Positions 6,361 through 14,511 of a stretch of DNA of 18,065 nucleotides are shown here, piece by piece. This stretch comes from CAZJRB01 sp964547995 (GTDB lineage: Bacteria; Planctomycetota; Planctomycetia; Pirellulales; Thermoguttaceae), in NCBI GenBank assembly GCA_964547995.1, contig CAZJRB010000137.1, forward strand, positions 1 through 18,065, given 5' to 3'. The translations under genes and the position numbers were made by a program. The notes beneath the pieces are model-generated. The model was not told the origin of the DNA. It saw nothing but the letters and a program-made list of their open reading frames with translations, and ran no database searches. Within the stretch, counting starts at the first letter, position 1. The number at the start of each line of letters is the position of its first letter.

Positions 6361-7173
6361 TTACTTGTAGGTCTGCTCGATAATATAGAACTCGAACGTG
6401 TCCGTTCCCTCTTCTCGAATACCGAATTCCGTGCGGCGCACGGTATCGGCCTGGCGCTGGTCGATTTGTTGCTTTCGCTCGACGAGCCCCTGCAGCTTAC
6501 TCTCAAGTTCCGGCGAGAGGAACTTCAGGATGGGGCGGCCCTGCGACTTGATCTTGGCGCGGGCGAGCAACTGCTCGTCGGCCTTTCTCAAGGTGCCCCC
6601 GCTCCAAGTCATGTAGTATCGCTTTTCGGCCTTCGACGGCCCCACCTTCGTATTGGGCGTCGAAGCGCTCAGGCCGTAGGCATACTCGACTTTTCCTCCC
6701 TTCTGGACGACCCCCAACACGATGCCGAAGAAGTCGAGCGTCTTGGCATATTGGTCCAGGGATTGCCCGCGGGGAAAGCGGAATTCCCATCGCCGCCCCG
6801 TTCCGGGACCGAAGTCGTCAGAAGGGGGCTGGGGACCCTTGCCCTTACCCTTCCCCTTACCGCCCACTTCGGTGCCCATCAGCCGCGGCCCGGCCGCATC
6901 GGCGATCGAGGCCAGCCTCTCGGGCAGGTTGCTCTCCTGGTCGAAACGTTCGAATCCGCCGCCGGGGGGCACAACACTGACGCCCAGCTCCAATCGTTCG
7001 ACCGGCGGCACCTCGCGACGCAGGAAAACCTGGCTCGTCAACCAGATGACGAACAGAATGAACACGAAGATACCCAGCAGAATCACCATCGAAAGGATCA
7101 TGCTGGAGACCCGATCGTAGTTGGAAACCGGCAGCCGGTAGTCCTCGTTAGAAGAGGCGAAGACCTTGTTCAT
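6361..7173 (-). CDS. Hypothetical single-pass membrane protein with Gly/Lys linker
   Basis: 270 residues, family not recognised. One strong membrane segment (about residues 25-47, ILSMVILLGIFVFILFVIWL) follows a short polar N-terminus. A low-complexity GKGKGKGKG linker sits near 104-112. The C-terminal domain (about 125-270) has FRFPRGQSLDQYAKTLDFFG and ends in a charged helix (ELESKLQGLVERKQQIDQRQ) and a beta hairpin. The anchor-linker-domain order resembles envelope-spanning proteins such as ExbD/TolR in outline only; no sequence motif supports that. The start has a good ribosome site on the minus strand (AAGGAAG upstream of ATG at 7173). Convergent with the sulfatase. Confidence 0.75.
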   Translation of the reverse strand: MNKVFASSNEDYRLPVSNYDRVSSMILSMVILLGIFVFILFVIWLTSQVFLRREVPPVERLELGVSVVPPGGGFERFDQESNLPERLASIADAAGPRLMGTEVGGKGKGKGKGPQPPSDDFGPGTGRRWEFRFPRGQSLDQYAKTLDFFGIVLGVVQKGGKVEYAYGLSASTPNTKVGPSKAEKRYYMTWSGGTLRKADEQLLARAKIKSQGRPILKFLSPELESKLQGLVERKQQIDQRQADTVRRTEFGIREEGTDTFEFYIIEQTYK

Positions 7174-7510
7174 GGGATTCTTCCTTGCGGTAACGAAATT
7201 GATAAGCGGGATAAGGCTAACCGGATTTTAATGCCATCCAACGGACCTGTCAAGAAATTTGCGGGGTGCCCACCCCCCAGTGTGGCTGCCGGAAAGGTGT
7301 CTTGGGTGGCCACCGGAAAGGTGTCTTTGAATGATAACCCATCACGGCTTTTCTTGATCCTCGACGGCCGCCCGCACTGACCCCTTCACCGCAGGATCAA
7401 GGTTCGCAGCAGTTAGCCGACGTGTGCATCCGAGCACCCTTGATGAACAGCTCTGGCATTGGGTATGATATAGTCAACTGAGGTTAGTTCCGATTAAGGA
7501 GTTTGGTCTT
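7174..7510. other. Divergent intergenic region with a direct repeat
   Basis: Contains two copies of CCGGAAAGGTGTCTT (7289-7303 and 7313-7327), preceded by a GGGGTGCCCACCCC palindrome-like stretch near 7263. Its right end carries the probable promoter of the toxin-antitoxin pair. No coding signal is seen otherwise. Confidence 0.6.
7440..7469 (+). promoter_or_regulatory. Candidate sigma70-type promoter of the toxin-antitoxin pair
   Basis: TTGATG (7440-7445), an 18-bp spacer and TATGAT (7464-7469), about 40 bp before the antitoxin ATG. A ribosome site TAAGGAG (7495-7501) follows. Found by eye against the consensus only. Confidence 0.35.
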
Positions 7511-7735
7511 ATGAGCCAGGTCATTTTCGCAACCGTCGAAAACGGCGTTTTGAAGCCCGATGGGAAGATCGGCTTGTCGTCCGGAACAAAAGTACGACTC
7601 ACGGTCGAGTTGTGCGACGAGGCAGTGGCCCAGGCAGAGCAGGCCTGCGACCAGTTGGATCACCTTTGCGACCAGTTCCCACTCGACTCCGGCGGAACCA
7701 AGCTGACACGGGACCAACTCCATGAACGCCGTTGA
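7511..7735 (+). CDS. AF2212-like (DUF104-type) antitoxin
   Basis: 74 residues. The N-terminal half, VIFATVENGVLKP (4-16) then GLSSGTKVRLTVE (21-33), matches the small antitoxin type with the pattern ENGVLKP...G..V.v.v, which typically precedes PIN-domain toxins. The C-terminal half is acidic and presumably wraps the toxin. ATG 7511 is preceded by TAAGGAG (7495-7501), and a candidate promoter lies just upstream. The gene overlaps the toxin gene by 14 bp (7722-7735), which fits translational coupling. Such antitoxins usually repress their own operon together with the toxin; no operator was identified. The family call rests on the short motif. Confidence 0.72.
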   Translation: MSQVIFATVENGVLKPDGKIGLSSGTKVRLTVELCDEAVAQAEQACDQLDHLCDQFPLDSGGTKLTRDQLHERR

Positions 7736-8141
7736 CACCAACGTGCTCATCTACCGCTTGGATCGGAGTGACCCCGTCAAACAGGCCAAAGCCCGCGATC
7801 TATTGCGGCAGCTTGCCGAGAACACCGAGCCCACCGTTCTTCCCTGGCAAGTCCTTGGGGAACTGGTTTGCCAACTGCGCCGCTGGCAGGACCAGAACCA
7901 AGTGACTCGTGACGCATTGCTCCGCTACGTGGCCGCGCTGCGAAGGCTCTTCCCGGTTGTGATGCCCACTGCGACTGTCCTGGATCGCGCCCTCGAATTG
8001 ATGGGAAAATACAGTCTTTCCCATTGGGACAGCATGCTCCTGGGTGCCTGCCTGGACGCGGGCGTCGACACGCTCTACACCGAGGATATGGGTGCGCCCA
8101 CTACCTGCGGCAGTATTCGCCTCGTGAATCCATTTACGTAG
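7722..8141 (+). CDS. PIN-domain ribonuclease toxin (VapC-like)
   Basis: 139 residues, the normal size for a single PIN domain, expected to be a Mg2+-dependent RNase that cuts a specific RNA when released from its antitoxin. The acidic residues of the PIN active site are visible: D5 in AVDTNVLIY, E47 in LGELV, D103 in SHWDSMLLGACLDAG, and the E121/D122 pair in LYTEDM. All four positions are present, so the domain looks catalytically intact. The start codon lies inside the 3' end of the upstream antitoxin gene. RNA target unknown. Confidence 0.88.
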   Translation: MNAVDTNVLIYRLDRSDPVKQAKARDLLRQLAENTEPTVLPWQVLGELVCQLRRWQDQNQVTRDALLRYVAALRRLFPVVMPTATVLDRALELMGKYSLSHWDSMLLGACLDAGVDTLYTEDMGAPTTCGSIRLVNPFT

Positions 8142-8204
8142 CGGGTAGCGTGCGAGGGCGGCCGAAAATGAGCCCAAAAGGGTTGCACCCGAAAGAGGGA
8201 TCGG

Positions 8205-9416
8205 CTATCGCACGACGCAGCGGAAGCGGATGATGCCGCCCTGCTCCGGCTCGAGCGGGTTGGTGATCTCGCACCGGATCACCAGCGATTCGTCGTTGTT
8301 CGGCTGGGTCGAGAATTGGGCGTCGACGCTGCACTGGGCGCTGTCGGGAATGTACTCCAGCCGCGTGGTCAGGCTGTCGATGATCGTCACGTTGCCGATC
8401 ACCTGGTTGCCGACGTTGTCGAAGCGGATCGTGAACGCCACCTCGTCGCCCGGCTCGGCAAACGGCGTCGAAGCGACCTTGATCACCCGCAACCTCGGAT
8501 TGGCCGGCGGTTTCTTGATCGTAAAGACCGACTGCGAGGCCTGATCGGCCGTGTCGGCCATGGCGGCCTGCTCGTCGATAATGATCTGCGGCACCTGATC
8601 GCCGGACCAGGCGAGCGCCGCGGCGACGCCCTTGGCGAGCTGCGGCATTTCGGCCATTTCGAGTTGCCCCTCGCGGATCGCCCGCATGTTCTCGTACGGA
8701 AGGAGCATGTCCTGGATGAAGCCGCGAGCCTTGCTCGCCGTCGACATGGCCCCATCGCCCTGCCGGGTCCGGTAGACGCCCGCCAGCTTGCGGCCAATCT
8801 GCCGGTCGGTCTGGATGTGTTGCTTGCTGGTGGCGACCATCCGGGTTTCGCTGGGGCCGGAGAGCTTGACCGGCGACTGAAAACCGGCGGCCTTCACGTA
8901 GAGGTCCCTCGCAATGAGGTTCGTTATCTGGCGGACTGCGCCGAATCGGGGAGCATAGAGATAGACCCGATTGCTCGGCTCGACGAGGGTCCGGCCGTCG
9001 ACGGTCTCGAAATGGGCAATCGTGTCCTCCGGATCCATGCCTTCGACTCGCCACTCATTGCCCACTTTGGCGGAAAGACCCCGATCGCCGCCGTCGCGAA
9101 GATATTCGTCCTGCGGCCACGGTTGCCGGAAATGCGGCGGGGCCCAAGGGCCGCCGGGCATGTACGGCAACGGCACCCCGTTCTCCATACCGGGAAAACC
9201 TACGGGGGCCGGCGGTTCCGCCAACATCGGACCGCTGTAGGCCTCCGGCGGAAGCGTCGGATAGGGTTGAGCGGGCGCGTTCGAGAAATCGCACGATCGC
9301 CGGACCGGCCCGCGGCAGGAACAAAGAATCAGCGTACACAGGGCGATCAGCACCATCCGCCACGGGTCCGGATACCATGTTGCCCGGCTTGATTCGATCA
9401 GCGTGACTCGCGACAT
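8205..9416 (-). CDS. DUF11-repeat envelope lipoprotein
   Basis: 403 residues. An N-terminal hydrophobic stretch (MVLIALCTLILCSC, residues 21-34) ends in a lipobox-like LCSC, with Cys34 as candidate lipidation site; translation could also start at Met21. Residues 40-100 are Pro/Gly-rich. The middle part (about 110-290) is a planctomycete-type domain of unknown role. The C-terminus (about 306-403) is a DUF11-type beta-sandwich, recognised by PGDEVAFTIRFDNVGN then VIGNVTIIDSLTTRLEYIP. These domains occur in surface proteins. The start is 3 bp after the stop of the upstream gene, so translation is probably coupled within an operon read from 11435 to 8205. Likely cell-envelope structure; no enzymatic motif. 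Confidence 0.8.
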   Translation of the reverse strand: MSRVTLIESSRATWYPDPWRMVLIALCTLILCSCRGPVRRSCDFSNAPAQPYPTLPPEAYSGPMLAEPPAPVGFPGMENGVPLPYMPGGPWAPPHFRQPWPQDEYLRDGGDRGLSAKVGNEWRVEGMDPEDTIAHFETVDGRTLVEPSNRVYLYAPRFGAVRQITNLIARDLYVKAAGFQSPVKLSGPSETRMVATSKQHIQTDRQIGRKLAGVYRTRQGDGAMSTASKARGFIQDMLLPYENMRAIREGQLEMAEMPQLAKGVAAALAWSGDQVPQIIIDEQAAMADTADQASQSVFTIKKPPANPRLRVIKVASTPFAEPGDEVAFTIRFDNVGNQVIGNVTIIDSLTTRLEYIPDSAQCSVDAQFSTQPNNDESLVIRCEITNPLEPEQGGIIRFRCVVR

Positions 9417-9419
9417 GGG

Positions 9420-10250
9420 TTACGGCCCCCCAGGCACAGGCACAGGCGCAGGCGCCGGAGGTGCGGGGGCCGGTGCCGGAGGTGCGGGGACCGGTTCCGC
9501 AGGCGCCGGTTCGGCGGGCGCCGGCTTGGGCCGCGGCTTCGGCCGCCTTACCCGAGGCGGATATTTCACAAGCGGCGGACACCCAAAGAGGAATTGCACG
9601 TCGGGGCCGGCACTGTCGGGCAGCCGCGCGCCCATTCGCAAGATCGCCACCGGGCGTCCCAATAAATCGGCCACCGCCAGAGGATCGCGGCCCGGCCCCA
9701 CTTCAAACCACTCCTGCTCGCGGGGATCCCTATGCTCGGCCACCGGAAACGCGTTCTGCGGGTCTTCCAGATAGATTACCCGCGTAACGAGTTTTCCTTG
9801 CAGCGCATGGACCAGGTCGGTTTCCGTCAATTCGATCGGGATGGCGAAGCGTTGTTTCTGATCGGCCGGGGAATAAAGCCGGTCGATCACCTCGATCGTG
9901 GGAAAGACTTCCATGCCGCTGTGCAGCCGGATGTTCATCACCTTGAAACGATACACCTGGCCGATCAACATCCCCGCGCGTATGGGCGCCGGCTGGGGCT
10001 CGTCGAACCGGCCCTCCGATGCCAGCGAGATCAAGACCCCTTTGGGGGCCTTGATCTCGACTGGCTGGAAGAAGCCGGGCAATGGTCCGCCCCGCAGCAG
10101 TTGCCGGCCGCCAATCGCTCCCGGTGGCATGACGCCTTGGTGCCAATAGTGGACGCGCCCTTCCTGCGCAACCGAGGTGGTTGCGATCAGGGCCAGGAGC
10201 GCCGCTATTGCCCAGTTGCAGGCAACTCGCTTCCGACTTTGCAACTTCAT
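9420..10250 (-). CDS. Secreted protein of planctomycete type, paralogue of the upstream lipoprotein
   Basis: 276 residues from the chosen ATG. The frame extends to a GTG at 10286, but ATG 10250 gives a standard Sec signal peptide (KLQSRKR, hydrophobic core AIAALLALIA, cleavage near TSVA-Q). The central region shares order and motifs with the next gene upstream: VYRFKVMNI...GMEVFPTIEV, a run of about 25 residues ending FAIPIELTETD, then LVTRVIYLEDP. The last 45 residues are a low-complexity Pro/Ala tail (repeats of APAEP and PAPPAPAP) after RRPKPRPKP, possibly a wall- or surface-spanning linker. Role unknown; probably part of an envelope complex with both operon partners. Confidence 0.77.
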   Translation of the reverse strand: MKLQSRKRVACNWAIAALLALIATTSVAQEGRVHYWHQGVMPPGAIGGRQLLRGGPLPGFFQPVEIKAPKGVLISLASEGRFDEPQPAPIRAGMLIGQVYRFKVMNIRLHSGMEVFPTIEVIDRLYSPADQKQRFAIPIELTETDLVHALQGKLVTRVIYLEDPQNAFPVAEHRDPREQEWFEVGPGRDPLAVADLLGRPVAILRMGARLPDSAGPDVQFLFGCPPLVKYPPRVRRPKPRPKPAPAEPAPAEPVPAPPAPAPAPPAPAPVPVPGGP

Positions 10251-10337
10251 AGTGCCATTATCGCGAAGCTTCTGGACCATTGTCACGGATTGAAAAGGAT
10301 AGGGGATATGACCAACGACCTTCCGGCCGGGATTCGT

Positions 10338-11435
10338 TTATTCTGGACAAGGATAAGTGCCGTCAGCCGCGGGATAGATTACCTCGCGGCGATTCCCTAA
10401 CGGTTGGGTGTTACAGGCACGACCGGTACGGGCCCGCTCGACAATCCGGACGTGATTCGCCGGTTTGGGATAGCTGAATCCCGGAACCTGTCTCACGTCG
10501 ACCCGCACGTGGCAGTTGCGCTTCGGCATGTGCTGGTGCGTGTGGTTCGCGATAACGTGTTTTCGCAGGCCCGCAGGACCTCCCAGCGGCACGTGCGGCG
10601 GACCGGGTAAACCAATGGGGGTGCCGCACATTGTCATCCCGTACTGCGGAGCATTCGCTCCGGAAATGTAGGGTACGGGTACCATGCCGGGGCTGCCGAC
10701 GGGCGTTCCCATCGGACTCGGCCCCGCCACCGGTTGCCCTTGCAGGTAGCTTGCCCGCATCACCCCCTCCTCGGTCTCGATCAGGTCGCTGGGGAGTTGG
10801 GGATCGATGTTGCCGATGCGGATGATGGCCAGGATGGCCCCGCGGCGGTCGGCCTCAACCACCGGATCAACGCCCGGATCGAGCCGGGTGCTCACCAGGG
10901 TCTCCACACCGGCCAGAGCCAGCTCCTGGAACTCGGGATCGGGCAGATAGATCACTTTCGTCACGAAGTTGCCCGTCAGCACCTGGTCGAAGTCTTCCTC
11001 CGCAAACTGAATGGGAATCGCGTTATGGGCCAGGAATGCCTCGGTTCGCGGAACGGCCGGACCGACCTCCAATGTGGGATACAACTCGACCCCGAGTCGG
11101 CCGGGAATGTTCGTCATTTTCAAGCGGTAAATGGCGCCCTGCGGGAAGTTGTATCGCCCCGGACAGATCAGCGGTTCCGAGTCGAACTGTCCCGGCATGC
11201 TGACGTCCCAGGTAACTGCCATTCCCTCGGGTCCCACGAATGCAATTTGCGATGTCTTTCCCGGCGCGTATCCGCACTGGAGTTGGGGCAGCATGATCCC
11301 CGGACCGGGGCCTCCAACGCCTGGCCCTGGTTCCATTAGCCGTTGAGCGGGCGGCAAGTTATGCCGTCCCAGGCCGTGACAACCCACAATGGCCATTAGC
11401 CCGATTAACAGAACTGCGACACAAAACCTCATCAT
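10338..11435 (-). CDS. Envelope lipoprotein of planctomycete type, first gene of a three-gene operon
   Basis: 365 residues. It begins MMRFCVAVLLIGLMAIVGC, a lipoprotein signal with lipobox IVGC (Cys19). A Gly/Pro-rich linker (about 35-48) precedes a domain with IYRLKMTNI, GVELYPTLEV, NAIPIQFAEEDFD and FVTKVIYLPDPEF, each matching a block of the gene at 9420-10250. The C-terminal part is Pro/Gly/Met-rich (about 235-290) and ends with a basic His-rich segment (HVIANHTHQHMPKRNCHVRV). The ribosome site AGGGGGA just upstream of the start supports ATG 11435. A gap of 87 bp separates it from the next operon gene as called here. Function unknown. Confidence 0.78.
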   Translation of the reverse strand: MMRFCVAVLLIGLMAIVGCHGLGRHNLPPAQRLMEPGPGVGGPGPGIMLPQLQCGYAPGKTSQIAFVGPEGMAVTWDVSMPGQFDSEPLICPGRYNFPQGAIYRLKMTNIPGRLGVELYPTLEVGPAVPRTEAFLAHNAIPIQFAEEDFDQVLTGNFVTKVIYLPDPEFQELALAGVETLVSTRLDPGVDPVVEADRRGAILAIIRIGNIDPQLPSDLIETEEGVMRASYLQGQPVAGPSPMGTPVGSPGMVPVPYISGANAPQYGMTMCGTPIGLPGPPHVPLGGPAGLRKHVIANHTHQHMPKRNCHVRVDVRQVPGFSYPKPANHVRIVERARTGRACNTQPLGNRREVIYPAADGTYPCPE

Positions 11436-11733
11436 GTCCCCCTATTCTTTGGTGATGTAATCCAAAACCGAGACAATCTCGCGGCTGGATGTGAGCATGA
11501 GACGATTACCTGGTGTCCAATTGACGTGTCCAATTGACGTGGACCCCACCTTCATGGCGTCCTACAATAACGACCTTGCCGCTGATGGCAGCCAATACCG
11601 CTTGGGCAACGTTGCCCGGGGATGAAGGTATGACCCTGCGCAGAATCCGCTCGCGCAGGATGCCCTTCTGCGGTCTAATGTTCGGCCTGTTACAACCCGA
11701 ATCTTTGGCAAATTCGTTAAAACCGATAAGATA
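11436..11733. other. Divergent intergenic region with a 13-bp tandem duplication
   Basis: TGTCCAATTGACG occurs twice head to tail (11514-11526, 11527-11539), each with the palindrome CAATTG. It probably holds promoters for the envelope operon (leftward) and for the gene at 11734 (rightward). The 66-codon frame starting near 11534 shows no recognisable protein and was not called. Confidence 0.5.
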
Positions 11734-12672
11734 ATGGCCAAATTATCCATTCTGCCATTGATGGGAATCATCGCTTTGGCGTGGGAAGCAGAATCCACCC
11801 GTGCCACACCCCCTACACTCGACGGGATCGATCCCCCGAACCAAGCGGGGGTCGTTGATGGGTCTGGCACACAGCGTTCCCCCCAAGAGATTGTGAAGGA
11901 CGCGGTTCGCGCCCTCGAAAGCCAGAATTCCGTTTCCGCCAAGATTTCCCAAGAAATCAACCTGTTTGGCAAGAAATTGATCGGTTCGGGTGGCTATCTC
12001 GAGCAGCAGATGGGCGATATTCGCCTTATGTGGCTCTCGCTGACAATTCAGCTTGGTGATGATTGCAGTTCTCTGCTACAGGTCTGTGACGGTCGTTTCC
12101 TGTGGACCCGTACAAAATCCTTCGACAGCGAACAACTCCGCCGCATAGATGTCATTTCTGCAACCAAGGCCCTTGAGAAGGCCAAGCGGATGCCACCGCA
12201 AGGAAGCGCGGGAATATTGCACAGCTTGGGGGGGCTGTGCAAACTGATGCAGCGACTTCACGATACGTTCGTCTTTACCTCGGTTCAACCGGGGCTTCTG
12301 AAGATGCAATCAGGCCAACTGCCCGTTTGGCAACTCCGCGGACGATGGAAGCCCGGCTACGTTGCCAAGGTGCTGCCGGAGCAAAAAGAAACCATCGAAT
12401 CGGGCAAACCGGCCGACCTGAGCAAATTGCCTCGACATCTGCCCGACCATGTCCTATTGACGCTGGGGCAGGTTGATCTGTTCCCATACCGGATCGAATA
12501 CCGTCGGGCGGACGGAAAAGGGGGAACAAAGCCGCTGGTTACCATTCATCTATCCCACGTTACCACCAATGTGCCCATCGACCCCAACCGGTTCCAATAC
12601 AACCCGGGGGACATGAAGTTCGAAGATGAGACAGACCTGTTCCTGCGACGCCGGGGCGTGAAGAGAGAATAG
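11734..12672 (+). CDS. Hypothetical secreted protein, possibly LolA-like fold
   Basis: 312 residues. The N-terminus (AKLSILPLMGIIALAW, then AEST) looks like a short signal peptide, so the protein is probably exported. After a Pro/Gly-rich linker, residues about 48-110 (SPQEIVKDAVRALESQNSVS then AKISQEINLFGKKLIGSGGY) have the form helix, then a long antiparallel beta sheet with GxLxQ-like strands, as in LolA/LolB-like lipid-carrier folds and the DUF2092-type family. Later segments LLQVCDGRFLWT and RFQYNPGDMKF also fit the strand pattern of such proteins. The assignment is inference from outline only. It converges on the gene at 12675-13589 with a 2-bp gap. Confidence 0.7.
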   Translation: MAKLSILPLMGIIALAWEAESTRATPPTLDGIDPPNQAGVVDGSGTQRSPQEIVKDAVRALESQNSVSAKISQEINLFGKKLIGSGGYLEQQMGDIRLMWLSLTIQLGDDCSSLLQVCDGRFLWTRTKSFDSEQLRRIDVISATKALEKAKRMPPQGSAGILHSLGGLCKLMQRLHDTFVFTSVQPGLLKMQSGQLPVWQLRGRWKPGYVAKVLPEQKETIESGKPADLSKLPRHLPDHVLLTLGQVDLFPYRIEYRRADGKGGTKPLVTIHLSHVTTNVPIDPNRFQYNPGDMKFEDETDLFLRRRGVKRE

Positions 12673-12674
12673 GA

Positions 12675-13589
12675 TTAGCGCCGATTCGAGTCTCGCCCTG
12701 CCATTCGAGAACGCGGAAAAGAAGCGGGTTGCTGAGGCGGTGGCCGAAAGCCTGGATTACATATATCCACGGCAGGTGATCCTTGGTATGCCGGCATGAC
12801 CCAGAGTTCGGCCGGGTTGCCCGTCAGACGATTGATCAGAACTCGCCCCAGGTCGATTTTCATGGAAATCTGCGCCGCCGGGCAGTTGATCTCCACAATC
12901 CGTGGCATGACCAACTGGGTGACCGCATCCCGGCGATGCCCGCCGGCAACGGAGCTGGCCATCAGTCGGCCCTGAGAATCGAACACTCGCTGTTCCACGA
13001 CAACTCCGCGAACGCTATCGACGACGGTGACCTTCGTAGCCGGTCCGCCGGGCGTCTCCCGGATCGTGTGAATCTCAACGCGGCCGCCGGAAAGCGGGAA
13101 AGGACCCTGGTGCGGCAGCGAAGGATCTAATTCGGCGATACCGAGCGCCTCGATAAGCCATTGGGGTTCGATCGGGGTCATCCCTCGCGCGGCACTCGTC
13201 GCAAATTGGTCGTGACGACAGTAATAGACGGCCGGGGGCTGGTTGCGTTTTACCCAAAACCAGAACAACTCCTCGTTGCTGCCGACATCCAGCTCCGGCC
13301 CGGTGATATGGTCGGCCCTCAACCGCAGTCGGTTTGGCCGCTGGTACGCAAGATTGGCCCGAAGTGTTGGAAAACCGGGTCCACTGAGCTTCGCTTCGTT
13401 GGCCGAAAAGGAATGGATCTGAGAATTGTTGTGGTTGACGACCTGAATAACCTGTTCCAGCGTCGGGGAAGGCGGTAATGCACGAGACAAAGGGGTTGGG
13501 GGACCAACAAGACCGCGGCAATTCGCGCCGCCGAGTCCAAGCAGCCCTACCATGATCGTCAATAACAGCCAGATTTGGTATCGGGCCAT
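12675..13589 (-). CDS. LolA-like secreted protein or lipoprotein
   Basis: 304 residues from ATG 13589, chosen because a ribosome site (GGAAGGTG) precedes it and a signal sequence begins there (ARYQIWLLLTIMVGLLGLGG). The same frame reaches a TTG at 13634, which is less likely. The signal ends GGANC, a weak lipobox; Asn before the Cys is unusual. Residues about 45-110 (LEQVIQVVNHNNSQIHSFSA, PTLRANLAYQRPNRLRLRAD) match the start of LolA-like domains that bind lipids or lipopeptides in the periplasm. NEELFWFWVKRNQP and PPAVYYCRHDQ continue the sheet. The C-terminus is Pro/Arg-rich. It probably shares a transcript with the gene at 13651-14124, 61 bp upstream. Confidence 0.78.
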   Translation of the reverse strand: MARYQIWLLLTIMVGLLGLGGANCRGLVGPPTPLSRALPPSPTLEQVIQVVNHNNSQIHSFSANEAKLSGPGFPTLRANLAYQRPNRLRLRADHITGPELDVGSNEELFWFWVKRNQPPAVYYCRHDQFATSAARGMTPIEPQWLIEALGIAELDPSLPHQGPFPLSGGRVEIHTIRETPGGPATKVTVVDSVRGVVVEQRVFDSQGRLMASSVAGGHRRDAVTQLVMPRIVEINCPAAQISMKIDLGRVLINRLTGNPAELWVMPAYQGSPAVDICNPGFRPPPQQPASFPRSRMAGRDSNRR

Positions 13590-13650
13590 GGATACTTTCA
13601 CCTTCCGTGAACGGTGGTTTGTGCAAGACCGCAAGCGGATCCCGTTCCCT

Positions 13651-14124
13651 CTATTCGAGCAGCCGGGCCAATTCCTCTTGAATCTCCTCGATCTGCGACT
13701 GGTCCGGCATCACCGCCGGAATCTTATACGTGGTATCGCGGCGAGGACAGTACAACACCATGACCTCTCCGCCCCGGTCATCTTTCTCTTCATCTTCCAC
13801 TCGCATGACGCGCCGGCGAACCAACAGCAACGAAAGCACGTAACGCATGTCTTGTCTGCCGGGTTGCTCCGCCAGCTCGTCGAAGAACTGCAACATCACG
13901 TCGTTGGGAGCCCAATGCTTCTTCTTCGACTTGGGGTCCGGGATCCGGGCCTTCCACCAACCGAGAGCGTTATCAGGCGGACCCTCCCACGCCTCTTCCG
14001 AATAGTCATACCGCTTCAATTCGGCCCCGTCCGCCACGAGGACCGAATAGTAGCTCTCGCCCGGGGTCAATTCCCGGTCGCTGGTCGCGCAGTGTCGCGT
14101 ACAACGTTGGACTTCGTAATCCAT
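13651..14124 (-). CDS. Conserved-looking hypothetical protein with an N-terminal Cys pair
   Basis: 157 residues from ATG 14124; a GTG one codon earlier is the alternative. The N-terminus reads YEVQRCTRHCATSDRELTPG then ESYYSVLVADG. The CxxxC pair and 'tdReL.pGE.yyS.L' wording look like a degenerate zinc-ribbon-type segment. A later region has WWKARIPDP, DVMLQFFDELAEQPGRQDMR and LSLLLVRRRVMR, a helical block, then a short sheet, and it ends in an acidic helix. There is no signal peptide, so it is probably cytoplasmic. It precedes the LolA-like gene on the same strand and may be co-transcribed with it. Function unknown. Confidence 0.75.
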   Translation of the reverse strand: MDYEVQRCTRHCATSDRELTPGESYYSVLVADGAELKRYDYSEEAWEGPPDNALGWWKARIPDPKSKKKHWAPNDVMLQFFDELAEQPGRQDMRYVLSLLLVRRRVMRVEDEEKDDRGGEVMVLYCPRRDTTYKIPAVMPDQSQIEEIQEELARLLE

Positions 14125-14127
14125 CAC

Positions 14128-14436
14128 TGCCCGGAGTATTCGGAGGTGCCGGAAGGCAAAGGAGGAGTTAAAATCGGAGGAGAAGGCGATTCACGGGTGG
14201 ATTCACGGGTGGGAACCATACCCGAAACGGTCATGCAATTCAATAGACGGTGATCGAGCCCCGTGTCCCCGTTGCCGCCCCAACGGGGGACCTGAACCTA
14301 TACTGCAGATGGGCCATCCGGCAAAACCCCACAACGATGGGGGGCACCCAAACGGATTTACATCCACAGTAATCTGCAACTCCGTTGCAGCATTTCGGCA
14401 CAAATCACGGGACGGTTTGAGCAATACCCCTCGAAC
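14128..14436. other. Intergenic region upstream of the leucine unit
   Basis: Contains a tandem GATTCACGGGTG (14188-14199, 14200-14211) and a perfect 8-bp hairpin CCCCGTTG-CCGCCC-CAACGGGG (14267-14288) related in composition to the GCCCC...GGGGC palindromes of the repeat island. No coding frame was recognised. Confidence 0.55.
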
Positions 14437-14465
14437 TTGACGCCCCCGAACGTGTCAGGTAGATT
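14437..14465 (+). promoter_or_regulatory. Candidate sigma70 promoter of the leuA leader transcript
   Basis: TTGACG (14437-14442) and TAGATT (14460-14465) are separated by exactly 17 bp; five and four of six bases match the consensus. Transcription would begin near 14472, about 40 nt before the leader ORF. Confidence 0.55.
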
Positions 14466-14511
14466 AGGAGTGGTTGGCAGGTTTAGCCAGATTACGACCG
14501 AATAGTCGCCG

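Noticed and set aside
6307..7380. Long plus-strand frame opposite the membrane protein
   Set aside because: The minus-strand frame has a ribosome site, membrane segment and sensible domain layout; the plus frame reads as its shadow with no recognisable protein.
8316..9392. 358-codon plus-strand frame opposite the DUF11 lipoprotein
   Set aside because: The minus strand encodes a recognisable signal sequence and DUF11 domain; the plus frame is high-GC shadow sequence.
11534..11734. 66-codon frame upstream of the secreted protein gene
   Set aside because: No ribosome site, signal or family resemblance; it overlaps the presumed promoter region.
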